Positions 44,550 to 53,996 are shown, counted from the stretch's first letter. The stretch: 64,000 nucleotides of DNA from CAYRWR01 sp964537555 (GCA_964537555.1 CAZIAD010000008.1:1-64000), one strand, 5' to 3'. Program-made: numbers and translations. Notes: generated by a model from the letters alone, not told the origin.

Positions 44550-45491
44550 TTATTTAAAAGGATTTTGAGGCACTACCTCATAAAAGTTCAGTGTATTATA
44601 GCGGAAAAGGTCATAATCCCCGCTATCGCCCCTGTCACTGGCAAAATATACTTCCCCATTGCCCCCAAAGTCAACAAAAGGCCATCGATCGTTATAGGAG
44701 GAGGCATACTCATTGGGTGTATCCACTTTTTTAATTTGCCTGTAAGGATTGTAAGCCTCATATTCATAGGATATTGAAATTTGCTTGTTTCCAAAAAGTT
44801 TTTTCTCAAGAATATATACTCTTTCATTCCAATATGAAGCCAGGCTTTTATTCACATTTATGCCTGAATATGAATTCGTGAGGACTGGATCTGTTAAATA
44901 CGAACCATACATCAAGTCCCATGAACCAAAGTACGAATTAACACTATATACTCTTGCCAGATTCTCATTATACACCCATAAGTTTGCAAAAATATTAGTT
45001 GAGGAGTATATTAACCCTGATACGGGATAACCCATATAATAGGGGAAAGTTGTGGAATTGATACTGAAATCTGGATTTATACTGGCAGTAACTATATTCG
45101 AGATATTTCTAACAAATGTAATAATGGGCAAAGCCATTCCATTCCCGTCATCTATAAATCCTACCAGAGGAAGGATCTCGTCTGCATCAGAGTAATTAAT
45201 GCTTGTTCCCATTTTTACAGGTATTTGAAAACTCCCATCGATATTCATCCTGGCATAATATATATCATAAGTCCCATCCCTGTCACTGGAGAAGAACAGC
45301 ACCGGATTATTACCATTGGTATCCCGGTATAAAAAAGGAGTGATGTCGTTGGATGGGCCGGATAGGTATCCTCCATTGTTTTCTATAGCTAGAGTATGGA
45401 CTAATTCATTCCCATTTGATCCCTGAGGCGAAAAATAGCCGGAGCATCCTGATACAAGTAATATAATGAAATATAAAGTGATTTTTTTCAT
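44550..45491 (-). CDS. PD40/TolB-like lipoprotein, paralogue 2
   Basis: A 313-residue lipoprotein with lipobox SGCSGYF, followed by NGGYLSGPSNDITPFLYRD and FFSSDRDGTYDIYYARMN, then VYFASDRGDSGDYDLFRYN near the end. ATG 45491 is preferred over the longer frame (to 45641), which would overlap the previous gene and lose the signal. GAGAG precedes it. It begins one base after paralogue 1 stops. Confidence 0.82.
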   Translation of the reverse strand: MKKITLYFIILLVSGCSGYFSPQGSNGNELVHTLAIENNGGYLSGPSNDITPFLYRDTNGNNPVLFFSSDRDGTYDIYYARMNIDGSFQIPVKMGTSINYSDADEILPLVGFIDDGNGMALPIITFVRNISNIVTASINPDFSINSTTFPYYMGYPVSGLIYSSTNIFANLWVYNENLARVYSVNSYFGSWDLMYGSYLTDPVLTNSYSGINVNKSLASYWNERVYILEKKLFGNKQISISYEYEAYNPYRQIKKVDTPNEYASSYNDRWPFVDFGGNGEVYFASDRGDSGDYDLFRYNTLNFYEVVPQNPFK

Positions 45492-45492
45492 A

Positions 45493-46479
45493 TTAGCTCT
45501 CACTCTGGGTACTATTAGTCGTCTCAAAAGGGTTGACCGGTAATACATTGGATAGACTATAGGAATTATAGCGGAACAGATCATAATCTCCGTTTTCTCC
45601 CCGGTCAGAGGCAAAATAGACCTTGGCATTGTCTGGTACATCTACATAGGGCCATCTGTCATTGTAAGAAGAAGTGTACTCACGGACTGGATAGAGCTGG
45701 CTGATCTGTCCGGGAGGGTTCGTTCTGGTGAAGTAATAACTTATATAGAGCTGCGACCGATAATCTGCATTAAACTCCATGAGATTTACATCTCCCGAGT
45801 AAGCATTATTGCCGTCATTAAAATAATATATTGATTGCAAACCCGGTAAAGGACTGGTCAAATAATTGGTAGCTTCATAATATATTCTTTCATAGAATGG
45901 GGACCAGCCATAAGTCTTAATATCTGAGCTGTAATCATCTACTACCCATAAAGTGGGGTAATAATAATCATTTACTACAAAGAGTGAACTGACTGGCCAG
46001 TATTGGTAGAAGAAAGAGTTTGAAATGAATACTGAAAACTCAGTATCAGTCTGGTAGGTGCAGATAAAATTTGAACCTCCCACAATCCTGACAAAGCTTA
46101 GCAATAAAATATTGGAATAATTATAATCATAGGCATAATAAACCTGCGGATACAGTTCCTGGTTTGTCAGATTGATTATGCTTTCAGATAGTTTTTTTAG
46201 TTCCTGGAATTTACCATTTCCATTCATAGGAGCATAATATATATCATAATCTCCATCACGATCGGAGGAGAAAAATAATGCCGGGTTTTGTTTGTTCATA
46301 TCCCGATAAAGATAAGGAGAAATCTCATTTGAAGGACCGGAAAGATATCCCCCTCCACCCTCGATAGCCAGAGTATCTGCCAATTGATCTCCAGTGACAT
46401 CCCCCTGATTAAAATACCCTGAACATGACCATAAGCACACACTTAAGACCAAAACCGTCCCCATTAACATATTTTTCAT
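45493..46479 (-). CDS. PD40/TolB-like lipoprotein, paralogue 1
   Basis: A 328-residue lipoprotein with lipobox WSCSGYF. PD40-like segments FFSSDRDGDYDIYYAPMN and VYFASDRGENGDYDLFRYN match paralogue 2 most closely. ATG 46479 has GGAGGGAG upstream. It is first in an operon of seven genes (four lipoproteins, a small exported protein, FecR and a barrel) running to 40250. Confidence 0.82.
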   Translation of the reverse strand: MKNMLMGTVLVLSVCLWSCSGYFNQGDVTGDQLADTLAIEGGGGYLSGPSNEISPYLYRDMNKQNPALFFSSDRDGDYDIYYAPMNGNGKFQELKKLSESIINLTNQELYPQVYYAYDYNYSNILLLSFVRIVGGSNFICTYQTDTEFSVFISNSFFYQYWPVSSLFVVNDYYYPTLWVVDDYSSDIKTYGWSPFYERIYYEATNYLTSPLPGLQSIYYFNDGNNAYSGDVNLMEFNADYRSQLYISYYFTRTNPPGQISQLYPVREYTSSYNDRWPYVDVPDNAKVYFASDRGENGDYDLFRYNSYSLSNVLPVNPFETTNSTQSES

Positions 46480-46581
46480 TCTATCTCCCTCCATTACTAA
46501 ACCCCATTTAACTGTATCACCATTTAGCACAGAATTCAAGCGCAGAGCCTAATTTTTGGAGACTATCCATTATCTATATTT

Positions 46582-46616
46582 ATTGTATAACTTCAAGTAA
46601 AAAAATACAAGTTATA
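46582..46616 (-). promoter_or_regulatory. Promoter of the seven-gene envelope operon
   Basis: On the minus strand TTGTAT (46605-46610), 17 bases, TACAAT (46582-46587). An inverted repeat TATAACTT (46586-46593) with AAGTTATA (46609-46616) overlaps both hexamers and could be the operator for the whole cluster. The leader before the first ATG is about 95 bases. Confidence 0.6.
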
Positions 46617-46707
46617 TTCCTAGTATACGACTATTTATTATAGAGAGCTATATTGAAGTTCATCCTGCCCAGGCACAGTTTCCCCCACATAAAATATGAG
46701 ATGACTA

Positions 46708-46740
46708 TTCAAAAAGCCCCACTCCTGAGAGCGGGGCTTG
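46708..46740 (-). terminator. Intrinsic terminator after the TPR gene
   Basis: On the minus strand AAGCCCC...GGGGCTT closes a GC-rich stem (with CTC and GAG inside) around TCAG, then TTTTTG. Confidence 0.85.
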
Positions 46741-46761
46741 TATTATGATTGATTAGACTTC

Positions 46762-47559
46762 TTATTGAGGCAGGAGCAGTTGATTCTGAGTAGGGAGAGT
46801 ATTGGCAGGGGCTTTCTGCTGCATCGCTGCTTCACTGTAGAAATACACCTTTCCCCGGGCAAACTGAGACCACTGAGAATCAGGGTACTGTTCTGCGACC
46901 TGGGCGTACAGCATCTTGGCACTGGCGGTGTCACCCTGCATCTCTTTACAGCGGGCCATCCCCACAATGGATATGGGATTAAATCCCTGGCCTTTATAGT
47001 CACGGGTCACTTTTTCATAGTGCTCAAACGCCTGTGTGTAATCATTCAGCTGTTCATAAGTCTGAGCCAGGCCCAGATTGGCGATAGCCAGATAAAAGGG
47101 ACGCTTTTCATTAGCGATAGCTTCAATATACAGAGTCTCTGCCTGTTTAAAATATTCAGTCTGCTTGTTATAATATGCCTGCTGATAGTAGAACTGTGCA
47201 AAAAACAAACGGGCTCTGGTAGCAGCCAGGGTTCCGGAGTGAGTCTTTATCATACTATCCAGATTTTGTGACTGTCTCTGCTGTTCCTGCATGACCTGTT
47301 TCTGTATCTCAGGCTCAGCATCCTGATAGTTTCTGGCTTCCTGAAAAGTGATCATAGCCTGGTCATAAATGGTAGCCGCTTCCATTTCTTTATTGTTGCG
47401 GATAGTCTTGAGAATAGTGAATGCCACAAAAACTACCAGTATAGCGGTGAGGCCAATAGAAATAATATTGGAATATTTATTAAACAACTCTACCAGAGGG
47501 TGCTTTTTATCCCCGGTATTTTTTGTTGCTTTCTGTCCACGGTTTATTTTGGAGCCCAT
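46762..47559 (-). CDS. Membrane-anchored TPR protein (YfgM-like topology)
   Basis: A 265-residue protein with a basic cytosolic N-terminus, one membrane helix (IISIGLTAILVVFVAFTILKTI), a coiled-coil-like stretch (EIQKQVMQEQQRQSQNLD) and TPR repeats (about 110-245: TRARLFFAQFYYQQAYYNKQ, AIANLGLAQTYEQLNDYTQAFEHYEKV, GMARCKEMQGDTASAKMLYAQVAEQYPDS). The layout matches YfgM-type anchored TPR proteins. It starts one base after the rpsA stop, so it is translationally coupled to ribosomal protein S1. Confidence 0.85.
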   Translation of the reverse strand: MGSKINRGQKATKNTGDKKHPLVELFNKYSNIISIGLTAILVVFVAFTILKTIRNNKEMEAATIYDQAMITFQEARNYQDAEPEIQKQVMQEQQRQSQNLDSMIKTHSGTLAATRARLFFAQFYYQQAYYNKQTEYFKQAETLYIEAIANEKRPFYLAIANLGLAQTYEQLNDYTQAFEHYEKVTRDYKGQGFNPISIVGMARCKEMQGDTASAKMLYAQVAEQYPDSQWSQFARGKVYFYSEAAMQQKAPANTLPTQNQLLLPQ

Positions 47560-47560
47560 A

Positions 47561-49342
47561 TTATTCTTCCTCAGATTCGGCTTCTTCTGAAGCCTCTTCT
47601 GTCTTTTTCTTGGGTGCTGCTTTTTTAGCAGGCTTTTTCTTGTCTGCTACAGTAAGATTCTTAAACTGATCAGCCAGGATCGCACCCATAGAAGTAGAGG
47701 CAGCATCCTCAGATTTTTCTTCCACTATGTACTTTTGGACATCTTTATTTTCTTCATGGAGAATAAAGTCTTTTATAGATAACTCTATCTTCTGTTTGGC
47801 AACATCACAGAATTTGACCAATGCTTTGATTTTATCGCCTTCTTTAAGTACATCTGAGACTTTTTCTACCTTGTCTTTAGACAGATTGGAAATATGGATA
47901 AATCCGGTCATATCCTCACCCAGATCCACTTCCACACCACTGTCTACTATGGCTTTTACGGTCGCTTCAACAGCAGCACCTTTAGGGTAATTCATAGAGA
48001 AAGATTTGTAGGGGTTATCAGACAGCTGTTTGATACCCAATCTGAGCTTTTCTCTGCTTTTGTCCAGAGCCAGGACTACTACTTCCAGAGAATCGCCTTT
48101 TTTAAAGCGTTCGGTCAGATCGACCTCAGTTTCCATCCAGTCTACATCTTCCTTTCTTAAAAGGCCGTCAATGCCGTCTTCAAAACGGACAAACACTCCG
48201 AAGTCCAGAATAGATGAAATGACACCGGTAAGCTTTCTGCCATGAGTATATTTCTGATCTGCCTCATCCCAGGGATTAGGCATTATCTCTTTAAGAGAAA
48301 CATCCAGCCTCTTTCTTTCTACGTCCAGATTCTTGACCTTTACAGTTACCATATCGCCGATCTTGACGATCTTTTTAGGGTCTTTGGTCTTCTGAGTCCA
48401 GGACATCTCATCGGTAGGCAGGAATCCTTCGATTCCATCTTCCACCTCTACTACAGCACCGTCACGTCTGTAACGTACTACTTTAGCATTTATGGTATCT
48501 CCAACAGAGATCTGAGTGCCGATACTGTCCCATGGATTGGGCATAAGCAGTTTTTTGGAAACTTTAACGGAATCCTTACTGGGATCCAGATTGATGATCT
48601 CGACTTCCAGCTCATCACCTCTTTGTACTACCTTCTTCAGGTCATTGAGGTACTTCCAGGAAAAGTCTGAGATGTGTAAAAAGGCCTTTATGCCTTCAGT
48701 ATTCATGATCAGATAGTTCTGTTCCACATCATCTACTGTTCCGGACAGCTTGTCACCCACTTTATGCTGTTCAAAAAAGACATTATACACTTTTTTGACT
48801 GTCTTGCGGAGGTACTGTCTGCGGGATACAGTCACGTTATTGCGACGCATCTCGATTACAGAAAACTCATACTCCTGGCCGATCATATCTTCCAGGTTTT
48901 CAAATTTACGGGTGTCTATGTGAGATAAAGGGAGAAATGCCGAGCTCTTCATCCCCAGGTCTACTTTAAAGCCCTTGGGAGAATCACCTTTCTTGACCAC
49001 TTCTTCGATCTTACCCTTGACAGGGAGCTCTTCCTTGTAGGCCTGGAAAACATCATCCTGTTTCGCAAACTTGAGTGCAGCTTTGAATGAGGCCTGGTGG
49101 ACACCATCTTTCATATCCTTAAGGATAACTGAGATCTGGTCCCCTATCTTAGGAGTCTCATCAAATTCTTCTACAGGAACGACGGCCTCAGACTTGGACC
49201 CCAAGTCTAAAAAGATATCTGTTTCTGTGATCTGGACTACGGTCCCCCTTTTTACAGGACCAAAATTCTCTTCTGACGCACTTTTTTCTTCTTCTGCCTG
49301 CATCGCAGCCAGGAAAATATCGTCATGATTATTAGACACCAT
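47561..49342 (-). CDS. rpsA: Ribosomal protein S1
   Basis: A 593-residue, six-S1-domain protein helping mRNA bind the 30S subunit. Repeat starts are seen at about residues 23, 103, 195, 281, 368 and 455, each with the VDLG/VEVEDG and GFLPxxxxS-type motif. The C-terminus is a basic-acidic tail rich in Lys, Ala and Glu (KKPAKKAAPKKK then EEASEEAESEEE). ATG 49342 has AAGAGGT upstream; an earlier frame start does not. It has its own strong promoter and is coupled to the TPR gene. Confidence 0.95.
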   Translation of the reverse strand: MVSNNHDDIFLAAMQAEEEKSASEENFGPVKRGTVVQITETDIFLDLGSKSEAVVPVEEFDETPKIGDQISVILKDMKDGVHQASFKAALKFAKQDDVFQAYKEELPVKGKIEEVVKKGDSPKGFKVDLGMKSSAFLPLSHIDTRKFENLEDMIGQEYEFSVIEMRRNNVTVSRRQYLRKTVKKVYNVFFEQHKVGDKLSGTVDDVEQNYLIMNTEGIKAFLHISDFSWKYLNDLKKVVQRGDELEVEIINLDPSKDSVKVSKKLLMPNPWDSIGTQISVGDTINAKVVRYRRDGAVVEVEDGIEGFLPTDEMSWTQKTKDPKKIVKIGDMVTVKVKNLDVERKRLDVSLKEIMPNPWDEADQKYTHGRKLTGVISSILDFGVFVRFEDGIDGLLRKEDVDWMETEVDLTERFKKGDSLEVVVLALDKSREKLRLGIKQLSDNPYKSFSMNYPKGAAVEATVKAIVDSGVEVDLGEDMTGFIHISNLSKDKVEKVSDVLKEGDKIKALVKFCDVAKQKIELSIKDFILHEENKDVQKYIVEEKSEDAASTSMGAILADQFKNLTVADKKKPAKKAAPKKKTEEASEEAESEEE

Positions 49343-49374
49343 ATATACCTCTTGCACTTATATCGCAGTCATTT

Positions 49375-49402
49375 ATTTTAACTGCTATCTTTTATTTGTC
49401 AA
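49375..49402 (-). promoter_or_regulatory. rpsA promoter
   Basis: On the minus strand TTGACA (49397-49402), 16 bases, TAAAAT (49375-49380), with a leader of about 30 bases. Confidence 0.8.
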
Positions 49403-49444
49403 TATTTCGGGCTCATCTGTAAGCTTTTTCAGTGCTTTTTCAGA

Positions 49445-50101
49445 TCAGGGGATAGAAATATCTTCCAGCTTGAAAGATTCCGGTTTATTTTGCTTAGGCT
49501 TAAAGGTCTGGACCATAAACATATTGGGGATCTGATAGCTTTTCCCTGACCTTTTCTTAAGCCTGTATTTCAGCAAAGTGGAAGAGAGTATTTCTGTACC
49601 CATAAAATAGTCGATCCGTAAAATCTGCATAGTAGAGGGATTGACATAAGCCAGAAAACTATTTTGGGCTTCTTTTAGCTGAATACGTAACTTTACCAGG
49701 CCCGACCCGGAGTATTGCATCTCGAAGTCATACCTTTCCAGAAGCTGCTCATCTGAAATCGAGGTCAGGATAGGCCCCAGAGTAAACAGACGGACATATT
49801 GAGCAAACAGACCTTCATACAGTTCATCCACATTTTCCACTTTTATAGAGATCGCTTCTTTTTTATCAAATGTCAGTTTTACCTGGGGGTTGACACCAGC
49901 TTTTATGTAAGATGTGGATGGTATAGACTTGATCTTCTGGTCAATAGTAGGGCCATCCAGGCGGGCTGTAAATTGCTGAGGCAGGTTTTGCAGTGTCTCT
50001 GCCCTCAGCCTCTTGAAAAAAGACTCGGCACTTTCTACCCCAAACACCATAGTGCCGCTAAATATCAATAAAAACATCAGGCTGCATACTTTCTTATACA
50101 T
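49445..50101 (-). CDS. Exported protein, LolA-like in size and pattern
   Basis: A 218-residue protein with a Sec signal (SLMFLLIFSGTMVFG) and a beta-rich body (QQFTARLDGPTIDQK, VKLTFDKKEAISIKVENVDELY, SGLVKLRIQLKEAQNSFLAYVNPSTMQILRIDYF, ILSSTLLKYRLKK). The half-barrel pattern and length resemble LolA-type lipoprotein carriers and outer-membrane lipoprotein-sorting proteins, but the match is weak. It follows the LVIVD lipoprotein after 28 bases. Confidence 0.6.
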   Translation of the reverse strand: MYKKVCSLMFLLIFSGTMVFGVESAESFFKRLRAETLQNLPQQFTARLDGPTIDQKIKSIPSTSYIKAGVNPQVKLTFDKKEAISIKVENVDELYEGLFAQYVRLFTLGPILTSISDEQLLERYDFEMQYSGSGLVKLRIQLKEAQNSFLAYVNPSTMQILRIDYFMGTEILSSTLLKYRLKKRSGKSYQIPNMFMVQTFKPKQNKPESFKLEDISIP

Positions 50102-50129
50102 TATAAAATCTCCTGTTTAATCCCTATTC

Positions 50130-51158
50130 CTATCTGGCAAATACTTTAACACCATCAGGGCCATAAGCACCCACGATGAATGAGTTTACCAGCACCAGAT
50201 CCCACACCATTCCCTGTTTCACTGGATTTTCCTTTTTCAAATAGGGCTGTGAAGGAGTGGTAAAATCAAGCCACAGGATGCCATTGGAACCATCGGCTAC
50301 ATAGACATCATCACCGTTTGCGATGACCGCATTGGCTTCTCCTACTGTGGTATAACTGCCGATGAAGCCGGGTTTGGAAGGGTTGCTCACATCATAAGCC
50401 CAGACCCCCATCATACGGTCGGCTACAAACAAAGTATCCCCTCCGCCTGACAGAGCCACCCCTCTGGCATCAGAGATCTCATAGGATATCTGTGCAGAAA
50501 TGGTGGGGGTACCTCCCAGGTCAGTGATGACATAGACTCCGCCGTTTTTAGCCGCTATATAGGCTGTAGTACCATTCACTACTATGTCTACCGCCTGTCC
50601 TATAGGTAATGAAATAGTAGTAGGAACACCTATGGTAGGGCCGCCGGTATTGATAGAATATATGCAAAGTCCCAGATTTTCATCTGCCACATAGGCATTA
50701 TAGGTGGCACCTGCATCAACGACATATAATGCTCTGGAATTGGCCCCGGCCACAGTATTTCGGGTCACCAGTACCACCACATTGTTAGTGTCTGATTTAT
50801 CGACCACAGCCAGTCCGCCTGTCTCGTCAAAATTACCCAGAGCCAGGAAGACAAAATCTCCTTCCACATATACATCGTTTACCGGGAAACTGGAAGGTAC
50901 ATTGTAATTTGTGCCTATTATACTCAAATTAGAGATATCGGAGACATCGATCATAGTGATGCCACTGAATTCAGCTGAAGCAAAAAGAAGGCTGCTGCCC
51001 ATGGACAGGGACTTCATCACTTCTGAATTGTTACCCGTAAGGCTGCCCACCTGGAACAGGTCACCTGCAGCTGTACCGCTTCCCGCAGCAGAGCAGGCCA
51101 TAGCCATAGTCAGAATCAGCCCGGCCAGAAATAATCCGAAGTATCTATAATAAGACAT
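50130..51158 (-). CDS. Lipoprotein with LVIVD-type beta-propeller repeats
   Basis: A 342-residue lipoprotein (signal ending TMAMAC). Repeats ITMIDVSDISNLSIIGTN, GLAVVDKSDTNNVVVLVT, GLCIYSINTGGPTIGV, GVYVITDLGGTPTISAQ, GVWAYDVSNPSKPGFIGSY and GILWLDFTTPSQPYLKK follow the LVIVD pattern, here six copies, likely forming a propeller. ATG 51158 has AAAGGAGAAATT upstream. It probably shares a transcript with the LolA-like gene. Surface adhesion or sensing is possible; nothing indicates an enzyme. Confidence 0.8.
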   Translation of the reverse strand: MSYYRYFGLFLAGLILTMAMACSAAGSGTAAGDLFQVGSLTGNNSEVMKSLSMGSSLLFASAEFSGITMIDVSDISNLSIIGTNYNVPSSFPVNDVYVEGDFVFLALGNFDETGGLAVVDKSDTNNVVVLVTRNTVAGANSRALYVVDAGATYNAYVADENLGLCIYSINTGGPTIGVPTTISLPIGQAVDIVVNGTTAYIAAKNGGVYVITDLGGTPTISAQISYEISDARGVALSGGGDTLFVADRMMGVWAYDVSNPSKPGFIGSYTTVGEANAVIANGDDVYVADGSNGILWLDFTTPSQPYLKKENPVKQGMVWDLVLVNSFIVGAYGPDGVKVFAR

Positions 51159-51293
51159 AATTTCTCCTTTTGAGAATATAATTATCTGCACAACAATAAT
51201 ATAACTTTATTAATCAAGAAAATCAACTGGCATCCCTCAATTCCTGCAGTTTTTTATTATTCCAGGGCTTATTATCATATTCATCCTTCAAAT

Positions 51294-51336
51294 TTGCATA
51301 AAGGCACACCTATATCTATAATTATAACAGATCTGT
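51294..51336 (+). promoter_or_regulatory. Promoter of the cytoplasmic GH13 gene with palindrome at the start site
   Basis: TTGCAT (51294-51299), 17 bases, TATAAT (51317-51322). The palindrome ACAGATCTGT (51327-51336) covers the expected start site and could be an operator. It differs from the LacI-type site at the secreted amylase. Confidence 0.75.
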
Positions 51337-51351
51337 ACGTGGAGTAAATAC

Positions 51352-53343
51352 ATGGAAGCAAAATACAGAGTCTCCTTCAAGATCCCCGCCCATTATAATA
51401 CCCGCTCAGTGGATATCATAGGAGATTTTAACTCCTGGAAAGAGGAGAAACTCTCTCTGGAAGATGATGACGGAGATAATATCTGGTGGGGAGAGACTAA
51501 GCTGCCATCAGGTATTTATCATTACCAGGTCCTCAGGGACGGCAGTGAGTGTTATCCTGACCCGAATAACCCGGATCGGGAGACTTTTGTGGGCAGAGAG
51601 ACTTCTGTGTTAAAAGTGGGAAAGGCTTTGCTGACCAGTCCCCTTATCCATGATCCCCAAAGTATAGATTATTACTGCCAGAAATGTTTTTACCTCTATG
51701 CCGCGTTTGACCTGGAGAAATTCAGGAATATTAAACTCCTCCTGGTCAGCAATGATGTCAGTTACTCCTTTAACAGTACTTTATTATACCATGACTATAA
51801 TTACAGTTATCACTACTTCCACTCTCTGGCTATAGACCTGGCCGGGCAGGATTTTTTATATTATTTTGAGCTGGAAAATATGGACAAGAGTTTTTCCTAT
51901 TACGGTAAAAACGGCTTGTGCCTTTCGGAATGGGAGGTAGAGCAGTATGAGGCACATCATCCGGGCCAAGCCTCACTGGAAGTACCGGATTGGGTCAGAG
52001 AGGCCATATTCTACCAGATATTCCCGGAACGCTTCGCCAATGGAGACGCATCTCTTAATCCCTCTCCCCTCAGTTCTCCCGGTGACTTACCTCAAAGCGA
52101 CAGTTTTTACGGTGGAGACATTCCCGGTATCATCCAGAGATTTGATCACCTCAAAAAACTGGGGGTCAATGCCATATACCTCAATCCTGTATTTAAAGCA
52201 GACACTAACCACAAATATGATACCGCTGATTATGAGAAGATAGACCCTCACTTCGGGACAAAAAAGGATTTTGACGAGCTCCTCAAGAAGGTACATGAGA
52301 ATGGCATGCATTTACTACTGGATGGGGTGTTTAACCACACCGGTACAAGCCATAAAGCCTGGAAGGATATTGAAAAAAACAGAGAAAAATCTCCCTACCT
52401 GGACTGGTACCGGGTACACAAGTTTCCCCTTATCGAGGAGGGCAAAGCCAACTATGACTGCTGGTGGAATTTTCCCAGTCTGCCCGAGTTAAATGTGGAA
52501 GACAACCCTGAAGTATGGGAATACCTCCTGAAGATTGCCCGTAAATGGATAAAAGAAGGGAGTGACGGCTGGAGACTGGATGTACCTAATGAGGTAGATC
52601 ACTCCTTCTGGAAAGCATTCCGTAAAGCAGTCAAAGAGATACGTCCAGATGCTTTTATTTTGGGAGAAATCTGGCAGGATGGCCGGCCCTGGCTTCAGGG
52701 AGATGAGTTTGATTCAGTCATGAATTACCGCTTCCGGGACGCTGCAGTCGAGTTTTTTGCGCAGCGCAAGTCCCCCGTCGAAGACCTGGTCACCCAGCTG
52801 GGCAGGCAGATCAAAGACTATCCCATGCAGGCAAATTATACCATGTTTAATCTCCTGTCCAGTCATGATACAGCCCGCTTTTATACTGTGGCAGGCTGTG
52901 ATAAAAAAAGGCTGCACCTGGCCATGGCTTTTCAGTTTACCTATCTGGGGGTGCCTTCCATATATTACGGAGAAGAGATAGGCCTGGAAGGGGGCCGGGA
53001 CCCCGACAATCGTCGTATGATGCCCTGGTCTAAAAAAGAGCAGGATAGTGAGATACTGGGATGGTATAAGGATCTCATCCGGATACGCAAAGAGAACCCA
53101 ATATTGAGCCAGGGCAATATCAGCTTCTTTCTGCAAAAAGACAATATTCTGGGATTTTCCCGATTTGACGAGCAGGATATACTGTATATACTTATCAACA
53201 ACTCAGATGAGAATACCAATGTAGATATTACTCAATATGCCGGAAATGGTGATTTTGTGGATATTTCCAAAGATTATCCCCTGAAAAGGAAAAAAGCCTA
53301 CACGCTTTATGCCAATGATTTTGCTATATTAAAAAAATTATAG
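51352..53343 (+). CDS. Cytoplasmic GH13 maltodextrin hydrolase (neopullulanase/cyclomaltodextrinase-like)
   Basis: A 663-residue enzyme with no signal peptide. An N-terminal CBM48-like segment (about 5-90, VDIIGDFNSWKEEKLSLEDDDGDNIWWGE) and another beta domain precede the GH13 barrel (about 215-590). Catalytic residues D410 (GWRLDVPNEV), E439 (LGEIW) and D506 (SSHDTARF) are present, and region FYQIFPERFANGD plus KADTNHKYDTADY fit the neopullulanase/cyclomaltodextrinase group. It should hydrolyse imported maltodextrins or cyclodextrins. No sugar transporter is nearby. Followed by a small membrane-protein gene after a short gap. Confidence 0.93.
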   Translation: MEAKYRVSFKIPAHYNTRSVDIIGDFNSWKEEKLSLEDDDGDNIWWGETKLPSGIYHYQVLRDGSECYPDPNNPDRETFVGRETSVLKVGKALLTSPLIHDPQSIDYYCQKCFYLYAAFDLEKFRNIKLLLVSNDVSYSFNSTLLYHDYNYSYHYFHSLAIDLAGQDFLYYFELENMDKSFSYYGKNGLCLSEWEVEQYEAHHPGQASLEVPDWVREAIFYQIFPERFANGDASLNPSPLSSPGDLPQSDSFYGGDIPGIIQRFDHLKKLGVNAIYLNPVFKADTNHKYDTADYEKIDPHFGTKKDFDELLKKVHENGMHLLLDGVFNHTGTSHKAWKDIEKNREKSPYLDWYRVHKFPLIEEGKANYDCWWNFPSLPELNVEDNPEVWEYLLKIARKWIKEGSDGWRLDVPNEVDHSFWKAFRKAVKEIRPDAFILGEIWQDGRPWLQGDEFDSVMNYRFRDAAVEFFAQRKSPVEDLVTQLGRQIKDYPMQANYTMFNLLSSHDTARFYTVAGCDKKRLHLAMAFQFTYLGVPSIYYGEEIGLEGGRDPDNRRMMPWSKKEQDSEILGWYKDLIRIRKENPILSQGNISFFLQKDNILGFSRFDEQDILYILINNSDENTNVDITQYAGNGDFVDISKDYPLKRKKAYTLYANDFAILKKL

Positions 53344-53370
53344 GTGCCAAAGGATACACAGGAGGAGATT

Positions 53371-53601
53371 ATGAAGAAATGGGCAATAGCACTGGGATTT
53401 GTAATGACACTGGGAATGACGAGCCCCCTGCTCTCACAGACTACCCGTATCACCAATATGGAATATGTAGAACAGTTTAAAAAAGAAGTAGCCCGTCAGG
53501 ACAAAAGCAACGGTGTTTTTTCTGTAATTGGATCTGTGATAGGATTAGGATTGATCATTTGGTTTATCATCAGCCGCTTTACCAGAAAAAAAAAGGATTA
53601 A
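53371..53601 (+). CDS. Small exported or membrane protein
   Basis: A 76-residue protein with an N-terminal signal-like segment (AIALGFVMTLGMTSPLLSQ) and a C-terminal membrane helix (FSVIGSVIGLGLIIWFIISRF) with a basic end (TRKKKD). ATG 53371 has AGGAGGAG upstream. It may be the small downstream partner of the GH13 gene, but no family is recognised. Confidence 0.65.
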   Translation: MKKWAIALGFVMTLGMTSPLLSQTTRITNMEYVEQFKKEVARQDKSNGVFSVIGSVIGLGLIIWFIISRFTRKKKD

Positions 53602-53626
53602 GTCGCAATTACTTTTTTAACCCGGG

Positions 53627-53944
53627 TTATGCAGACTTTTCCTTAATAATTTCCAAAATCTCCTCAGTCGGGACAAACTGGCCCTTTTCCTCCATGTGTA
53701 CTATTGCATAGAAATTACAATTCTTGCAGTTATCTATTTTTTTGGCATAATCACCCTGGATCTTTCCACCACACAAAGTTCCGGCTACCGCCCAACAGGC
53801 TCTGCCCCCTTTCTCTCCATTATTGATCCCGTCAGTGGCCTGGGTTTCACAGGCTGGACACACTCCCAACTCAGCTGCATGATATCCTCCCGGCTGACGA
53901 CCGCAGTTCTTAAAATCCCAGCAGTTCATCCTGATCAAATCCAT
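53627..53944 (-). CDS. Two-CW domain protein
   Basis: A 105-residue protein of the two-CW family, named from its repeated Cys-Trp pairs: NCWDFKNCGRQPGG and GRACWAVAGTLCGG, with further cysteines CPACETQ and NCKNCNFYAIV. The many cysteines suggest metal or cluster binding; no function is established. It has its own promoter on the minus strand and convergent orientation to the GH13 unit. Confidence 0.88.
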   Translation of the reverse strand: MDLIRMNCWDFKNCGRQPGGYHAAELGVCPACETQATDGINNGEKGGRACWAVAGTLCGGKIQGDYAKKIDNCKNCNFYAIVHMEEKGQFVPTEEILEIIKEKSA

Positions 53945-53996
53945 ATCTTACCTCCACAGTAGGAATATACTAAAAGATTCCCATAAGAATGATTAG

